A DNA stretch of 64,000 bases from Lutraria lutraria (Eukaryota; Mollusca; Bivalvia; Venerida; Mactridae). Numbering within the stretch: position 1 is the stretch's first letter; each line of letters opens with the position of its first letter. The stretch is taken from assembly GCA_964023205.1 (NCBI GenBank), contig OZ026835.1, forward strand, positions 2,621,053-2,685,052. The letters are read 5' to 3'. The position numbers and the translations under genes were made by a program. The notes under the pieces are model-generated. The model was not told the DNA's origin. It worked only from the letters and a program-made list of their open reading frames with translations, and did not search any database. Below, piece by piece: positions 39,225 to 57,096 of this stretch.

Positions 39225-39375
39225 AAAAATGGGTAGATAGATTGGGGCTTTTTTGCTCTTAAAAGGGCGTGGGAAGGTTAAAAGTGACAAGGTGGGTGTT
39301 CTGATCCTCGGGCCTAACAAAGGGTCCAGTGGGGATTAAAATAAGCCTAGTGACCAGAAACAAACATATTTTAGG
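39225..39375 (+). repeat. Dispersed repeat with 'aagtgagacagtgg ... gtgaccagaaacaaa'
   Basis: Related copies lie at about 895-1080 (+), 31715-31865 (+), 36865-37010 (-) and 53620-53760 (-). They share an AAAGTGA(G)ACA block, a 'taaaaggtctagggt' block and an end like GTGACCAGAAACAAACA. Length is about 150-190 bases; no termini are clear. Confidence 0.6.
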
Positions 39376-39824
39376 CCTTAGCGTACATGATAAAGTAAAG
39401 GTGTCGTATAGATACATTATCTCGTGATACGATTTATCTGCTTTTATCTTTTTCTTTTTATGTCTTAATAAAAAAATCCGAGATTAATTGATTTAGAAGA
39501 TTACTGTTTTAGAAGCATTTCTCGATAATCGTATCACTGTAATTATTCTTTTAAATTACTGAATGCAAAATTATACAGTTTGCATAATCACCAATATCGT
39601 GTTATACAATTTACTAAAAAATTCTACACTTTGTATAATGAAATAATAATGAAGATCTACTTAGGTCACCTATACAACTTAAGCACCATAAAATCTTACA
39701 CACTTAGATAAAAAGACTTAGTGATCAATTCATTGAACAACACTTGAATTGTACATGTATAATTATATACAATACATCACATGTATATATATATCAAGTT
39801 TACGTCGTTCAAAGGGGTAGGTCG

Positions 39825-39925
39825 GTGCTCTTGGAGTAAACTTGTAGCACTGGACTACTAATCGAAAGGTCGTGTATTCGAATCTCGGTTCCGCCTTCCA
39901 ATATTTCAGGGTGTTTTTTCAGTGT
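39825..39925 (+). mobile_element. SINE family 3 copy
   Basis: tRNA-like head with CACTGGACTACTAATCGA and B box (TATTCGAATCTCGG), followed by 'caatatttcagggtgttttt'. Same family as 26425. Confidence 0.65.
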
Positions 39926-42246
39926 CTCCACCTCAACTACCGTATGATAGCCCAGTAGGCTTTATTGTGTTAAGACAAGTACAGGAAAGGATCGAGTGTA
40001 TCAATGCTTTACACAGGTCACGATAAAGAACCAGGAAAACAAGTTGAAATAAAAGTAGGAACATAAAAAGACACTGGTGTATAGTCCCCGTGCAATTACA
40101 AATTAAAATACTTTGAAGAATTATGAATGCATGTGCAAATGCAAATAAAAATGCCACGTGTATACTCCATTCATAACGATCTATCATAGACTACAATACG
40201 ACATCTCGCTTCAAATTTCAAACCGTATAATTAATCAACTTCGATCAATGATATATGTAATGAATAATTTAAAAAATCAGTTTATTGTAAAATATGGAGC
40301 ACTGTATCGTCAAAATGGCAACTAACATGTTTAGCTTATTTCAAATTCAATATGAACTAGACTATTTTCGAACTGAACGAAAACTGAAGGCCTAAATATG
40401 TTTCACTAAGTTTTCAAAGATTTCTACCTAAAATCTTCCTGTATCAAAACTTCGTGCTTTCCGAATCATTGGTCATTAATGTTATGTTGTATTTTCATAT
40501 GGGTTTTATAACATCTATTGATGCGCCACGATTTAACGCATTTGTTGTAAAGGACACTGGATTGTACTTTTATATAGAGAGATTCTACGTGATGTCCATA
40601 ATTATACAAGTCATATATTCGGTACACATACAAGATGTACATGACGGTTGGTAAGCGCACCAAAAATACGTTTTTTTTTACATGCACGCATATTCAATAC
40701 TAATAAATCACTCACCTCTTAGGTCGTATGTCCAAAATACTGTTCATTTATTCTCATGGTAATATCTCCAGCAACATTTTTTATTTATCTATATCCACAA
40801 AACAAAAATAATCTAGTTCACAATTTTGGGAAAATAAATGAATTGTTCTGTTCACATTGTCATCAATATCATCGGGTAAAATCCATCTAGATAAAAAGGA
40901 GAAAATAGCATGAAATCTTTAAATAACAAAGTCACCATTTATCGAGTAAAAAGGTTGATTGAATGAAGAAAAAATGTACTGTAATTGTATTAAATTCACG
41001 TTTAACCACGTGTGTTGAAAGAGAAAATATTATTGTGATGTTTCGACTTATATTCAATGATTGATGTGATGAAAATTCAACGATTTATTTATATTCATCT
41101 TTTTGTATTATATTGCTTTGTAGAATTAACAACTCGAGGTAGATATAAGTAATGATTTGGTTTGATGCAAAATTGCCGTACATAAATAACAATGAAAACA
41201 TAGCTATGTCAGGTTTGCAAAGCCCTCAATATATGGACGTAGAGATATAACAATAAATTATTAAGCTGAATCATTTAAGTCAACTTCAAAGGGTTTAGGA
41301 CTGGTTCTAACTTCAAAAGGAGACAAATATAACTAGTCTGTGTAGATCTATATGACAAGTGGTATAAGATGGTCATATGAATTATGTTTTCCTATCTTTT
41401 TAACGAAGTTAATGTTAAATGACATTGAAGAGCATGTTCAATATTCAGTGTGTATGTGTAGACGTAACGGCCTTCCCTAAACACCACAGGACCAATTGGA
41501 AACCACCCCTGTCAGACCCAATCTTATTTCTAATGGGTCTTTGACAACAAGGATACAGAATTTTATAAGGGGCATGATTTAATTTCAAGCGAAAACCCTA
41601 GAATGAACTTAAAAACTACTTGTGTCGTCTTAAAGCTCGGGATATATACTAATATATAGGGTTAGACAAAAGACGACGACTCGTTGATTCAAGAGGAACA
41701 TTTCGACTCCAAGATACTTTATTTGGACACTATCAATTTACTGTACATGTATTTGTCTATGTATTCGCCCAATAAATACTTGTACTTAAATACGTATAAT
41801 TTACAGTTGATATACAAACTTCATTAGCAGGAACTATCTTCACTTTATGAACCCATCTGTTTCATAAATTATTGAACCAACGATAGTTTCCAAAAGTTGA
41901 AAAAATGTTAATGGGTGCTATTGCAAATTAAGACCCACACTTGTAAATCTGACTTATAATGGTTACTGTACCATAAGTCCAAGTAGATAACAATTGTTCG
42001 TTATTTACGCTTTGATTCCATTACCTTTCCATTTACAAAGGGAAGTAACTCATACTTAGTTTGATTCATGCCATTTTAAGTACATAAACTTCTTGTCTGG
42101 TTTATAATTATATTAATGAAATAAGTGAACATAATGTACGTCTGTCTGACTCTGATATATACAAGCATCACAAACATTGATCCAGGGATTACTCACAAGA
42201 AATATGTATATATGTGTTCACATTTTTTGGCAGAGGAATGTACTTA

Positions 42247-42421
42247 TATAGTCAAACCTGTGTAAGCAAGCACCTCTAAATGAAGGCCACTGTGTGAATA
42301 AAGGCCCTTCTTTAAAAACTAATTATTTAGAACAAAAGTTCCTCCAAATAAAGGCCACCTGTCAATAAGGGCTACATTTGGTCTATCCCGAGGGTGGCCT
42401 TTACTTACAGGTTTTACTGTA
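42247..42421. mobile_element. TACAGTCAAACC-type element
   Basis: Full-length copy (TATAGTCAAACCTGTG ... CAGGTTTTACTGTA) with internal 'aataaaggcc' pieces, probably the reverse orientation of the copy at 31109. Confidence 0.7.
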
Positions 42422-43438
42422 TGTGATATTCCATTAGGGATGTCATGAATAATTGTGTTCACATAATCATTGGTGAAGTTTTTGTGTTTGATTTTTAGCT
42501 TTTCTTGGTGTTTTTTCTTAAAGATCTTTCAGTTGTGTAATGTATGTACATGTATATGCAATTATTGGTACCTAACAGAAGAAACATGATATATGCGGCA
42601 GATCTACTTGACTTTGATGCCATTTTCATGCCATGTATATATTTTCACCATTCAGACTGATGTTACATATCGCTGGCTTCACCCCATGTTCACTTAGATG
42701 TGTGGGTCAGTCTTCATGGGGGTTAAAACTAACAATAAAGGAAGGACTAAGGAACTAGAACAATAACGACACATATACTTTATCAGTTTAACTTTATCTT
42801 TAAAATCATTACATGTAGAATACTGAGTAGAACATGGTTATAGTGGATACCTGGTAACTCAAAATCTTATTTTATTATACTAAAGCTTGAATGTATTTTT
42901 TGAGCTATGACAAATTATTCAGAATAATCCACTACGTCAAATATGGGATATGGACATTCGGAACAAATCTGACTGAAACATATTGATAAGATAAATGTAA
43001 CATGCTCAAGTACTATGATTTAGTGTAACCGGTAGTTTTCTGTCATGGCTCAAAAAACACGGTCGAGCTTTAGTATAATAAAATAATATTTTTAAAACTT
43101 TTTCTATTTCATAACCTGGTACATTGGTTTACCACAACAATAAAAAAATGACTTAGTATGGTCAAGAATTAAAATATGAATGTATTCCCTACAAGTCAGA
43201 TCCAGAAAAATCATCAAGACCCAAATATTCATTTTAACTTTCAGGTCAGTCTGTTTGTTGACTCAAGTGATGTTTTGGTTCACTATGAAAGAACATATTT
43301 CCCTACATACCTACTGGTACTCAAAATTTCGACTTATGTACTGTTAAGGCAAACATAGGAATTTTTAATTTAGACCTAAGGGAAAATAATTGCTTCGCTG
43401 TATCTATTTTTTTTCACAAAATCTGATTTTACTAATTT

Positions 43439-43623
43439 TGTAAGGGAGATGTTTCATTATCCTATGCATGCTAACCAATCAGTGCTTAGTACCTGTAATG
43501 CCACAACTGATAAGCACCGTCCACTGTAACTGACCACTTGGATATTGCTATGTTAGACAGTCTTATTGAATAAACCTTAGAACCAACATCTCTCTTGTTA
43601 TATACAAATGCCATCACAAAACA
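43439..43623 (+). repeat. 5' long terminal repeat, 185 bases
   Basis: Starts TGTAAGGGAGATG and ends ACAAAACA just before the primer-binding site, so it has the usual TG...CA ends. AATAAA at 43569-43574 lies where the R-region poly(A) signal is expected. No partner LTR was seen downstream. Confidence 0.75.
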
Positions 43624-43636
43624 TGGTGTCAGAAGT
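43624..43636 (+). promoter_or_regulatory. Primer-binding site, tRNA-Leu type
   Basis: TGGTGTCAGAAGT directly follows the LTR. It is complementary to a tRNA 3' end with CCA and matches the well-known leucine tRNA type of primer site. Confidence 0.75.
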
Positions 43637-43737
43637 AAAGTTCTACATAATGGATTAAAGTTAAATCAGCATTAATATCTGGATATACAGTAAATGTGAG
43701 ACTATTTTTGGACTTAACTGGGATAAATTTTAAAACA

Positions 43738-44640
43738 ATGGATACACAGTGTAACCCAAAAATGGACTGGAATGCTAAGGACTTACCAAGTGCGTTCAAG
43801 CGATTTAAAGAACACTGTCAGTTCATGTTCGGTGGACCCTTAGAAAAGAAATCTGAGGAAGCCAAATGTAATTACATTATGCTCTGGGTCGGCGAGAAAG
43901 GACGCCAGATTTTCTCCACCTTGACGGTCGGCGAAGAAGCGCGACAACAGCTCTTAACATACTACAATGGCTTCGAGGCATATTGTGCACCAAAAGCAAA
44001 CCACATATACTCCAGATATAAATTCATGTCACGAATGCAAAATGACGGGGAAGCATTTGAGGATTTCGTAACAGAACTCAAATGTTTAATACAAGACTGT
44101 GGCTATCCAGATGTGATAACGGAAGAAATGATCCGGGACCACATAGTGTTCGGCATTCATTCTGCCAATATCAGAGAAAAACTGATCAACGAGGGATCAA
44201 ACATGACACTCGACAAGTGCATGGACATTTGTCGTACGCATGAAGTGAGCCAATCACAGCTAAAGGAAATAAGCAGCCGTACCCAATCCATCAACGCTCT
44301 GAGACAACCTATGCAATCTCCACGACAACAGGTTCGTTCAGACAGGCCATGGACAGTGACCACCTCCGCGCCACGAGGACACGTCAGATTGTGCAACAAC
44401 TGTGGAACCAGTCATTCCAGAGACAATATGTGCCCTGCACATGGAAAAACTTGTTTGTACTGTTCAAAACTGAATCACTTTGCTAAAGTATGTAAGAAAA
44501 AGATACAGGACACTCGCAGGAACGTCAATGAGGTAAATTACACTACCGATCTTGATCTTGACTCACATTTTGATGCTAATAATTATTACATTCACACAGT
44601 ACATCATGATAAAAATACAAATGGGCATAAATCAAAATAA
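43738..44640 (+). pseudogene. Retrotransposon gag with zinc knuckles, ends inside the insert
   Basis: An open frame from an ATG at 43738 (an upstream in-frame ATG at 43696 is also possible) runs about 300 residues. The capsid-like part has GRQIF, then RMQNDGEAFEDFVTELK and the helical region typical of retrotransposon gag. Two zinc knuckles follow: CX2CX3HX5C (variant) and a canonical CX2CX4HX4C (CLYCSKLNHFAKVC). The last five codons and the stop (44623-44640) are supplied by the left inverted repeat of the nested insert, so the native gag end and its continuation into protease are lost. Gag packages element RNA into particles. Confidence 0.85.
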
Positions 44641-47488
44641 TGAAGACAATTTTTCTTTTCAAGATTTAAAGAATACCACACAACACAGGAATGTACTTTA
44701 ATGTTCTGATGGTGTGTCTTGAAGTTGTTAAAAATGTTGCAAAATTTCAGCTTGATTGTGTTACTTGTTCAAAAGTTACATTAGAAAAACAGGCAAAAAA
44801 TGTCCCAAGTGTAACACTTTTAGCGTGACATTTTTTCTTTACATATTTTTCAATCTTTTATATTTTGTTCAGTTTTTGGGTAAGTAATCAATGGCTGTTC
44901 TTAATTTCATTGTACATGTGTTATATTTAAAATATAATGCATTTTGTTCAAATATTTCAATAAAAAGTATTATTTAGAAATCACCTTTCATATGCACATG
45001 TAAAATATTTTGCTCAAGGAAAAAACGGAAATTCAAATTGATGATATTGCTGTAAGTAAACTAATGCTTGGACAGAAAATGCAGTTTAACATATTGATAG
45101 GCATATTTGTCCATGTTGTTTAAAAAAAAGAAATGATCAAAAGAATCATTTGTTTTTTAAGTTATGCCATCTTGAATAAAGCTGATTGGAAATGTCCCGA
45201 GTGTAACATTTTGCATTTAGATAATAATTTTTTTATCATTCTTTGAATTTGATATGTTTTTTCTCTATTTCTCAAACAGAAGCGTACCCACAAGCTCATA
45301 AAACTAAAACAAATTCATGTAGTGCAATTCATTTTTTGTGTACATGGTTTTAAGTGTTGTCCCGAGTGTAACGCTATGTATTCATCATCTTAATTTTGAT
45401 ATGTAACTATAGAACAGTAGTCCATGTTAATTGTTTTCCACATTTATATCAAATAACTGACGTGAATATATACTTTAAAGTCTGAAGCAGTGAAATGGAG
45501 CATGTTTAAAAAGTTTGAAAGTTCTTATAAAAATAGTTATATTCAGATATATATACCAAGTAGATTTGTTCAATATACTGAAGATAAAAAGTAATTTATC
45601 TTTTATTTTGATGAAGAAACATTCTCAGATGAAAACAGTACAGAATTTATCGATTTATTTCATGATTTCTTAACATATTTTACATTTTATATTATTTATA
45701 TATAACAATTGAAAAAGTTACACTCGGGACACAAACACATCTTCATGCAATATTATACACAAATTCGGTTTGCTTTTACAGGAACTATACCAGTAACAAT
45801 ATACTAACACTGCAGGGTCATGAAGTTACAAAATGCCTAAATAAGTGGTAAAATTCCCACTTATAGAGGACTGAGAAGAAGCACACTCTGAGTAAAAGAC
45901 TTGAAATTGATATTTTTTTATTAAACATTTTCTAGGATATACGAGGGTTGTCCTTTAAGTATGTAGACTTTTCTGATATCTGGGTTATTTTTAAAAATTT
46001 TGAAATCTAATTTCAGTGACGCATATCTTCCTTGTGTTGAGTTGCAAATACATAGTTCATAATCAAAACATTTCAAAAACTTTTTAGTATTGGTATTGTT
46101 GAACTTAAAACAAACAAAGATGAAATTGTGAGTCCTGACTGTTTTACTTAAAATAAACAAAGAAGAAATTGTGAGTCCCGAGTGTATTTTCTATATGTCT
46201 GTTTATATGACTTAATTCATGTTTAAAAGATTTGTTCAACATAGTTTGAAATAGTTTGAATGTGTTGAGAAATCATTTCTTTAATTTGATAAGTGGCAAA
46301 ATTAGTAAATATATGATAATGCAATATTAATTGTTACAAGTTGACAAATCTACAGTTTTAAATGTTTTCTAATCCCTCCCCTCCCTCCAACAACATTTTC
46401 AACCAACAACATATCAAACAGGACAGATGTTTGTGTATCTTTTTATTATCTTAAGAAACATAGAATGAATTGCAACGCAATGATCATAGCACTTTGATAT
46501 TTGTATGCTAAAAGACTAAACAAATTTGTATGGAGTGTAACCTTTACTTAGTCTGTATATATATAAATTAATAATTCATGTTCAGTAACGCAATTGACTT
46601 ACCAAATTGGAAATAGTTTTGATTTGTTAAAAAAAAAAATTCTTATTTAATGAATTGCAAAATACATTTGACAGATGTTGTTATAAATCCATTTTATGAT
46701 ACTCCTTATCATAACAGTTTCGTAGCACATTTTTGTATTTACATTACAGTTTTAGAACGTCCCCTGGTGTTGGTGTTGTCACCATTTAAAACTAAAACAT
46801 TATCAAATAGATTATCTGTTTGTATTTTATAATAAAATAATTGAACAAATTGTATTACAATGAAACAAATTGTATAACAATAGATTAACAATACTGTCAT
46901 TATCATAAGACCATACACAAAGAATATCTGTCCCGAGTGTAACGGTAACAGAAGATATATACTAGTTTTGGGGACATTGTTAAGTTACCCAAGAATAGTA
47001 CCAATTAAGTGAAAATTCACATATATCTTTGAATATACCTGAAAATTGATAAAATTGAATTAGCTAATTTGTATCTGCAGCAGTAAATGTTACATAAAAA
47101 CTTTTTGAAGCGTATTTAAAAAAAAATGAAGTTCAAAACGCCATAAATATATATTTTTTGGAAAATTATGGTTGTATGTATATATTGTTTGTATTAAAAA
47201 GTTGTTTTCATGAAAGTCTGCTAAAAAAATCACAAAAATGTGTTATTATTTCCATAGTTTAATCCATAAGATTGTTTGAATTTTAAGGATTGCTATTGAA
47301 AATATAATATTTATTTGATTAAAATGTTGTAAATTTGAAGAAGACTTTAATCCTATACTTTAGCCATTGTCAATTTTTCACAATATAATATATTTTCAAC
47401 CTACTTCTGGCAATATTATGAACAAAAGTATCATTCTAAATTTGACCCCCCATGTCACGCTTTGTCTTCATTATTTTGATTTATGCCC
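44623..47488. mobile_element. 2,866-base insert with 27-base perfect terminal inverted repeats
   Basis: The left terminus 44623-44649 (GGGCATAAATCAAAATAATG...) and the right terminus 47462-47488 are perfect reverse complements over 27 bases. AAAT flanks both sides (44619-44622 and 47489-47492), a likely 4-base target duplication. Discounting the insert and one AAAT puts gag and protease in the same frame, which supports both boundaries. No transposase frame is visible (longest open frames 60-79 residues), so it is probably non-autonomous. The superfamily is not clear: GGGC ends with a 4-base duplication do not settle it. Confidence 0.85.
45933..45975 (+). repeat. mariner-like terminus remnant
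   Basis: ATACGAGGGTTGTCC followed by AAGTATGTAGACTTTT resembles terminal repeats of some mariner-type elements. It lies inside the 2.87-kb insert. No matching second end was found. Confidence 0.3.
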
Positions 47489-48002
47489 AAATCAAGCATT
47501 TGTGCAATTAACAATTTGTAACACGTCAGTAAAAATAAAAATTGACACAGGCGCACAGGTCAACGTCCTGCCTAGATCAATATTTAAGTCATTAGGTAAT
47601 ACAGGTCCATTGCGTTCAACGCAGACACGCTTGACTGCATATGGTTATCAACCTTTAAAGGTAGATGGTTTCATTAATCTACCCTGTGCTCATAAGAATC
47701 AAACCTTCAATGAAGATTTCTATGTAGTTGAAACAGGTTCAAGTCCCATTCTAGGTCTACATACATGTATGAAAATGAATCTGATCAAGTTAATTTTGGC
47801 TACCAACTGCAGCCCAAGCCTTACTAAAGCAGAAATTATCTATAAATACATAGATGTATTTACAGGGGTAGGTAAGCTACCAGGTGAATGCGAAATTCAC
47901 TTGCGTGACAATGTGACACCAATTGTACATCCTCCACGAAAAGTCCCTGTCGCCATAAGAGACAAGCTTAAGACAGAACTTGACAGAATGAAACAACTAT
48001 AA
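47487..48002 (+). pseudogene. Retrotransposon protease and start of reverse transcriptase
   Basis: The open frame extends left to an ATG at 47367, but the part before 47487 belongs to the nested insert. The retroelement part begins NQAFVQLTI, with the aspartic-protease active site IDTGAQ at about 47541-47558 and the flap/end ILGLHTC at about 47748-47768. The stretch then reads CEIHL and HPPRKVPVAIRDKLK, the usual lead-in to reverse transcriptase. A stop at 48000-48002 comes just after LDRMKQL, and the catalytic part is absent. Similarity to the frame probably fades within the next 50 bases. Confidence 0.85.
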
Positions 48003-48094
48003 CCATGCTATACTGTATCAGAATATTCATAAGCCAATCCATAGGACAATAAAAAGGAAAATAATAAATAAATAAATCAAAGCAAACTGATTAA

Positions 48095-48341
48095 TACAGT
48101 GAAACCTGTGAACAAGTCCTACCCTTGGGAAAGACAAAATGAGGTGGCCAATCGAGGGCTCAGCACAACACTGTCGTAACTTGTTCTATTTCAGTATGAG
48201 TTACAACACTGTTGCGTTAAGTCCAAGCTATGTTCGGAGGTTATTTTGTTCTGAATAATTAATGACAGTTATTAAAAGAATGGGCTTTATTAACAGGGTG
48301 GCCACTATTTGGAAGTGACTTCAATCACAGGTCTAACTGTA
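48095..48341. mobile_element. TACAGTCAAACC-type element with nested palindrome
   Basis: TACAGTGAAACCTGTG ... CAGGTCTAACTGTA. It is longer than its relatives because the 75-base palindromic element sits at 48153-48227. Confidence 0.75.
48153..48227. mobile_element. Near-palindromic element, copy 3, nested
   Basis: A 75-base diverged copy (CGAGGGCTCAGC ... GTCCAAG) sitting inside the TACAGTCAAACC-type element at 48095-48341. Flanks CAAT and CTAT do not match exactly. Confidence 0.8.
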
Positions 48342-48654
48342 TATAACACAAGATAAGTGAAATTAACCTTTAACTAGATGCTGGTCGACAACATGTGGAG
48401 ATCATGTGATCAACCTTATTGAAAACTATGATATGTCTGTGAGCCTAATATACTGCATATAAAGGTATAGGGGTTTTAATTATACATGAACTTTAAAAGC
48501 ACAACAATGCCTAGTGACTGCTGATAAAGACATGAAATCAATTAACAGACAACACAACAACAAATTCAATCAAACAATTTCAAATAAGCTACAAATAGTA
48601 AATGAGTATCACAAACACAGTGTGTGATTTACTGAGAGAGTCATTTTCAAGATT

Positions 48655-48905
48655 TTCAGTCAGTTTAATGCCATTTTTCAACAAAATTTCGGTTGTCTAC
48701 GGCAATGAATTATTCTTACCAGCTTTCCTTGGCTATTATACCAGTACTTACTTACCCTTCTACATTAGTTTGGCTACTTCTTCATGTGGAGGAAGATCAA
48801 TATTTTTTATAAAGTTTTAATACAAGAGTATGACTTACAGCAATAGGGATTCCAACCTGGATCACCAGATTTCAAGTCCAGCACAATAACCACTGCCCAA
48901 TGAAG
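48655..48905 (-). mobile_element. SINE family 1, diverged copy
   Basis: Tail stretch AATGCCATTTTTCAAC at about 48668 and a worn tRNA-like head at 48840-48900. Same layout and orientation as the copy at 51000. Confidence 0.65.
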
Positions 48906-50311
48906 AAGCATACATGTATATATATAATTATATATGTAAAGTTTAAGTTATAAAACAACATTTTGACAAGGCAGTAAATATCACATGTACTAGTAAAAGT
49001 TTGTAAAAAAACAGCCAAAACAAGTCATATTCTTCAAATTTCAGTAACAAAACTTTTTTTCACAAATAAGAACAATTAAGACTTTGTATCACAGCACGGG
49101 GAATCACATGACTCGGAAACGAAACAAGACCGCCACAAGTGGTGCCAACACTCGCCTGTTCACCATCTCTGTGAGATCTATCCACCCATAAAGTTTCATG
49201 TTGCTACCTCTTACAGTTTTGAGCTACATGAAGCAGACGCTGAAGCAGATGATGCAGTGATGACAACAGCTTGACGCTTTCTTTGAAAACGGACAAGCTA
49301 AAAATGGCAGAAAAATAACTTAATACAATTCCTTAATCCTTGTTTTTGTATCTAATATTTTTTCAGATGTTTCAATATAAATATCTTGATTTAGAGATCA
49401 AGTGATTTTTTGAACCATTTTCACATCAAAGTCACATGATTGTCTTCATTATGCCAGTGATGACTGCAAGGGCAGATAATCTCATAATAGATATGGCACT
49501 GTAATAAATGTCAGCAAATCAGCCTGGTTAGTGTCTCAGAGGAAAAATTCCAAGGTTGAAGTATCACATGACTAACATTCAGAATTTCTGATGATTACAC
49601 AAGCTTACAATTACCATGACAATATCAAAGTACCGGTACTGAAAGTCCAAAATAGCTATACCACACATATTTAACTTACAATGAACAGCCTGCAGGAAAA
49701 TCTTTTGATAAATTGTTGAAGCCAAAATCAAAATAGTCAAAACAACACCAATGATATCATGATATATAACCATGTACCTATAAGTTTGTGTACAAGTTAC
49801 TGAATATTCTTCTGTTATGTTCTGATAAAAAAAATGACAAATTCAAGTATTGTTCATATTCCAAAGATCAGGTTAAAATTCTCTCCCAAAACTCTTAACA
49901 TCTTAACAAGTGAAACATAATATTGTTAACGTGTCAATTGTTGGTAGTAATTTAGTTTTTAAAAACTGCATCCCAGTTAAACAACATGGATCATGATTTT
50001 TTTGTAGCCCAAACAACATTTGAACAGCATTGATCTTTGAATTCTACAAACAATGTGTATGGCACTGTCACATAAAAACTCTTCCTCAAGTTAAATAAGC
50101 TTATCCAAATTGTTGCCAATGTAAAATTGATACGCTACATCTAGTATGATATTTCATCTGATAATTTCGAACCATGAAGAGCAAGAGAGTGTGTGGTCAT
50201 ATAGCGGTATCAATAAATTACTAGTGAACTGTTTTCACATACGTCTGGACAACAGGAAAAGCTAGCCAACAAAGAGATTCATCAACATTGTTAGATATCT
50301 GACATCTTCAA

Positions 50312-56688
<6,377 letters not shown>

Positions 56689-57096
56689 CTTTCAGTCGAA
56701 TGACTCAAGCTCCATTAAATATTCTAAATATTATGGAAACACTGCACAAAGCGACTAGGTGGATAAAGACCAAACCTTCCAAATGCAATTTTCCGAAGTG
56801 AAAGTAGATTATTTTGCTGTTATTTTGGTCTTTCTTTGAGTGACCCTGTTGTTTTCAAAGTGGTAATTTGACACATTTTCCGAATTGTTACTTGTGCTGA
56901 TTTGTATATGACATGTGCAGAATATTTCTCTTTTCCACAACGAATCAAATCACATAATCATTTAATCGATTTTTATATCTAACTCTTCATTACTATCTGA
57001 CTTAGCAGAGTTGTCGTTCGTTCACAACTCTTCTATTGACTTCCGGTTGTATTTTTTGCTTGTCTTTCTCAGTTTGCACGAGAAAATCGATCCGAG
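56689..57096. promoter_or_regulatory. Shared 5' region between LANCL3 and TMEM35A
   Basis: These 408 bases separate the divergent start codons of LANCL3 (minus) and TMEM35A (plus), so both promoters and both 5' UTRs must lie here unless there are remote non-coding exons. No clear TATA box is placed for either gene. The stretch is less repeat-filled than the neighbouring introns. The promoter role is inferred from gene layout only. Confidence 0.6.

Larger units (their letters stand above)
37514..43438. other. No gene recognised
   Basis: It contains the repeats at 39225, 39825 and 42247 and otherwise unique-looking AT-rich sequence. A possible non-coding minus exon ends at about 40716 with GAG-GTGAGTG, unsupported. 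Confidence 0.4.
43439..48002 (+). mobile_element. 5' part of a Ty3/gypsy-type LTR retrotransposon, interrupted and 3'-truncated
   Basis: In order: a 5' LTR (43439-43623), a primer-binding site (43624-43636), gag (about 43738-44622), an unrelated 2.87-kb inverted-repeat insert (44623-47488), aspartic protease, and the first residues of reverse transcriptase (to 48002). The rest of reverse transcriptase, RNase H, integrase and the 3' LTR are not seen; other repeats follow directly. The order of domains and the ILGLHTC-type protease end fit Ty3/gypsy elements of molluscs. The copy is dead. Confidence 0.85.
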
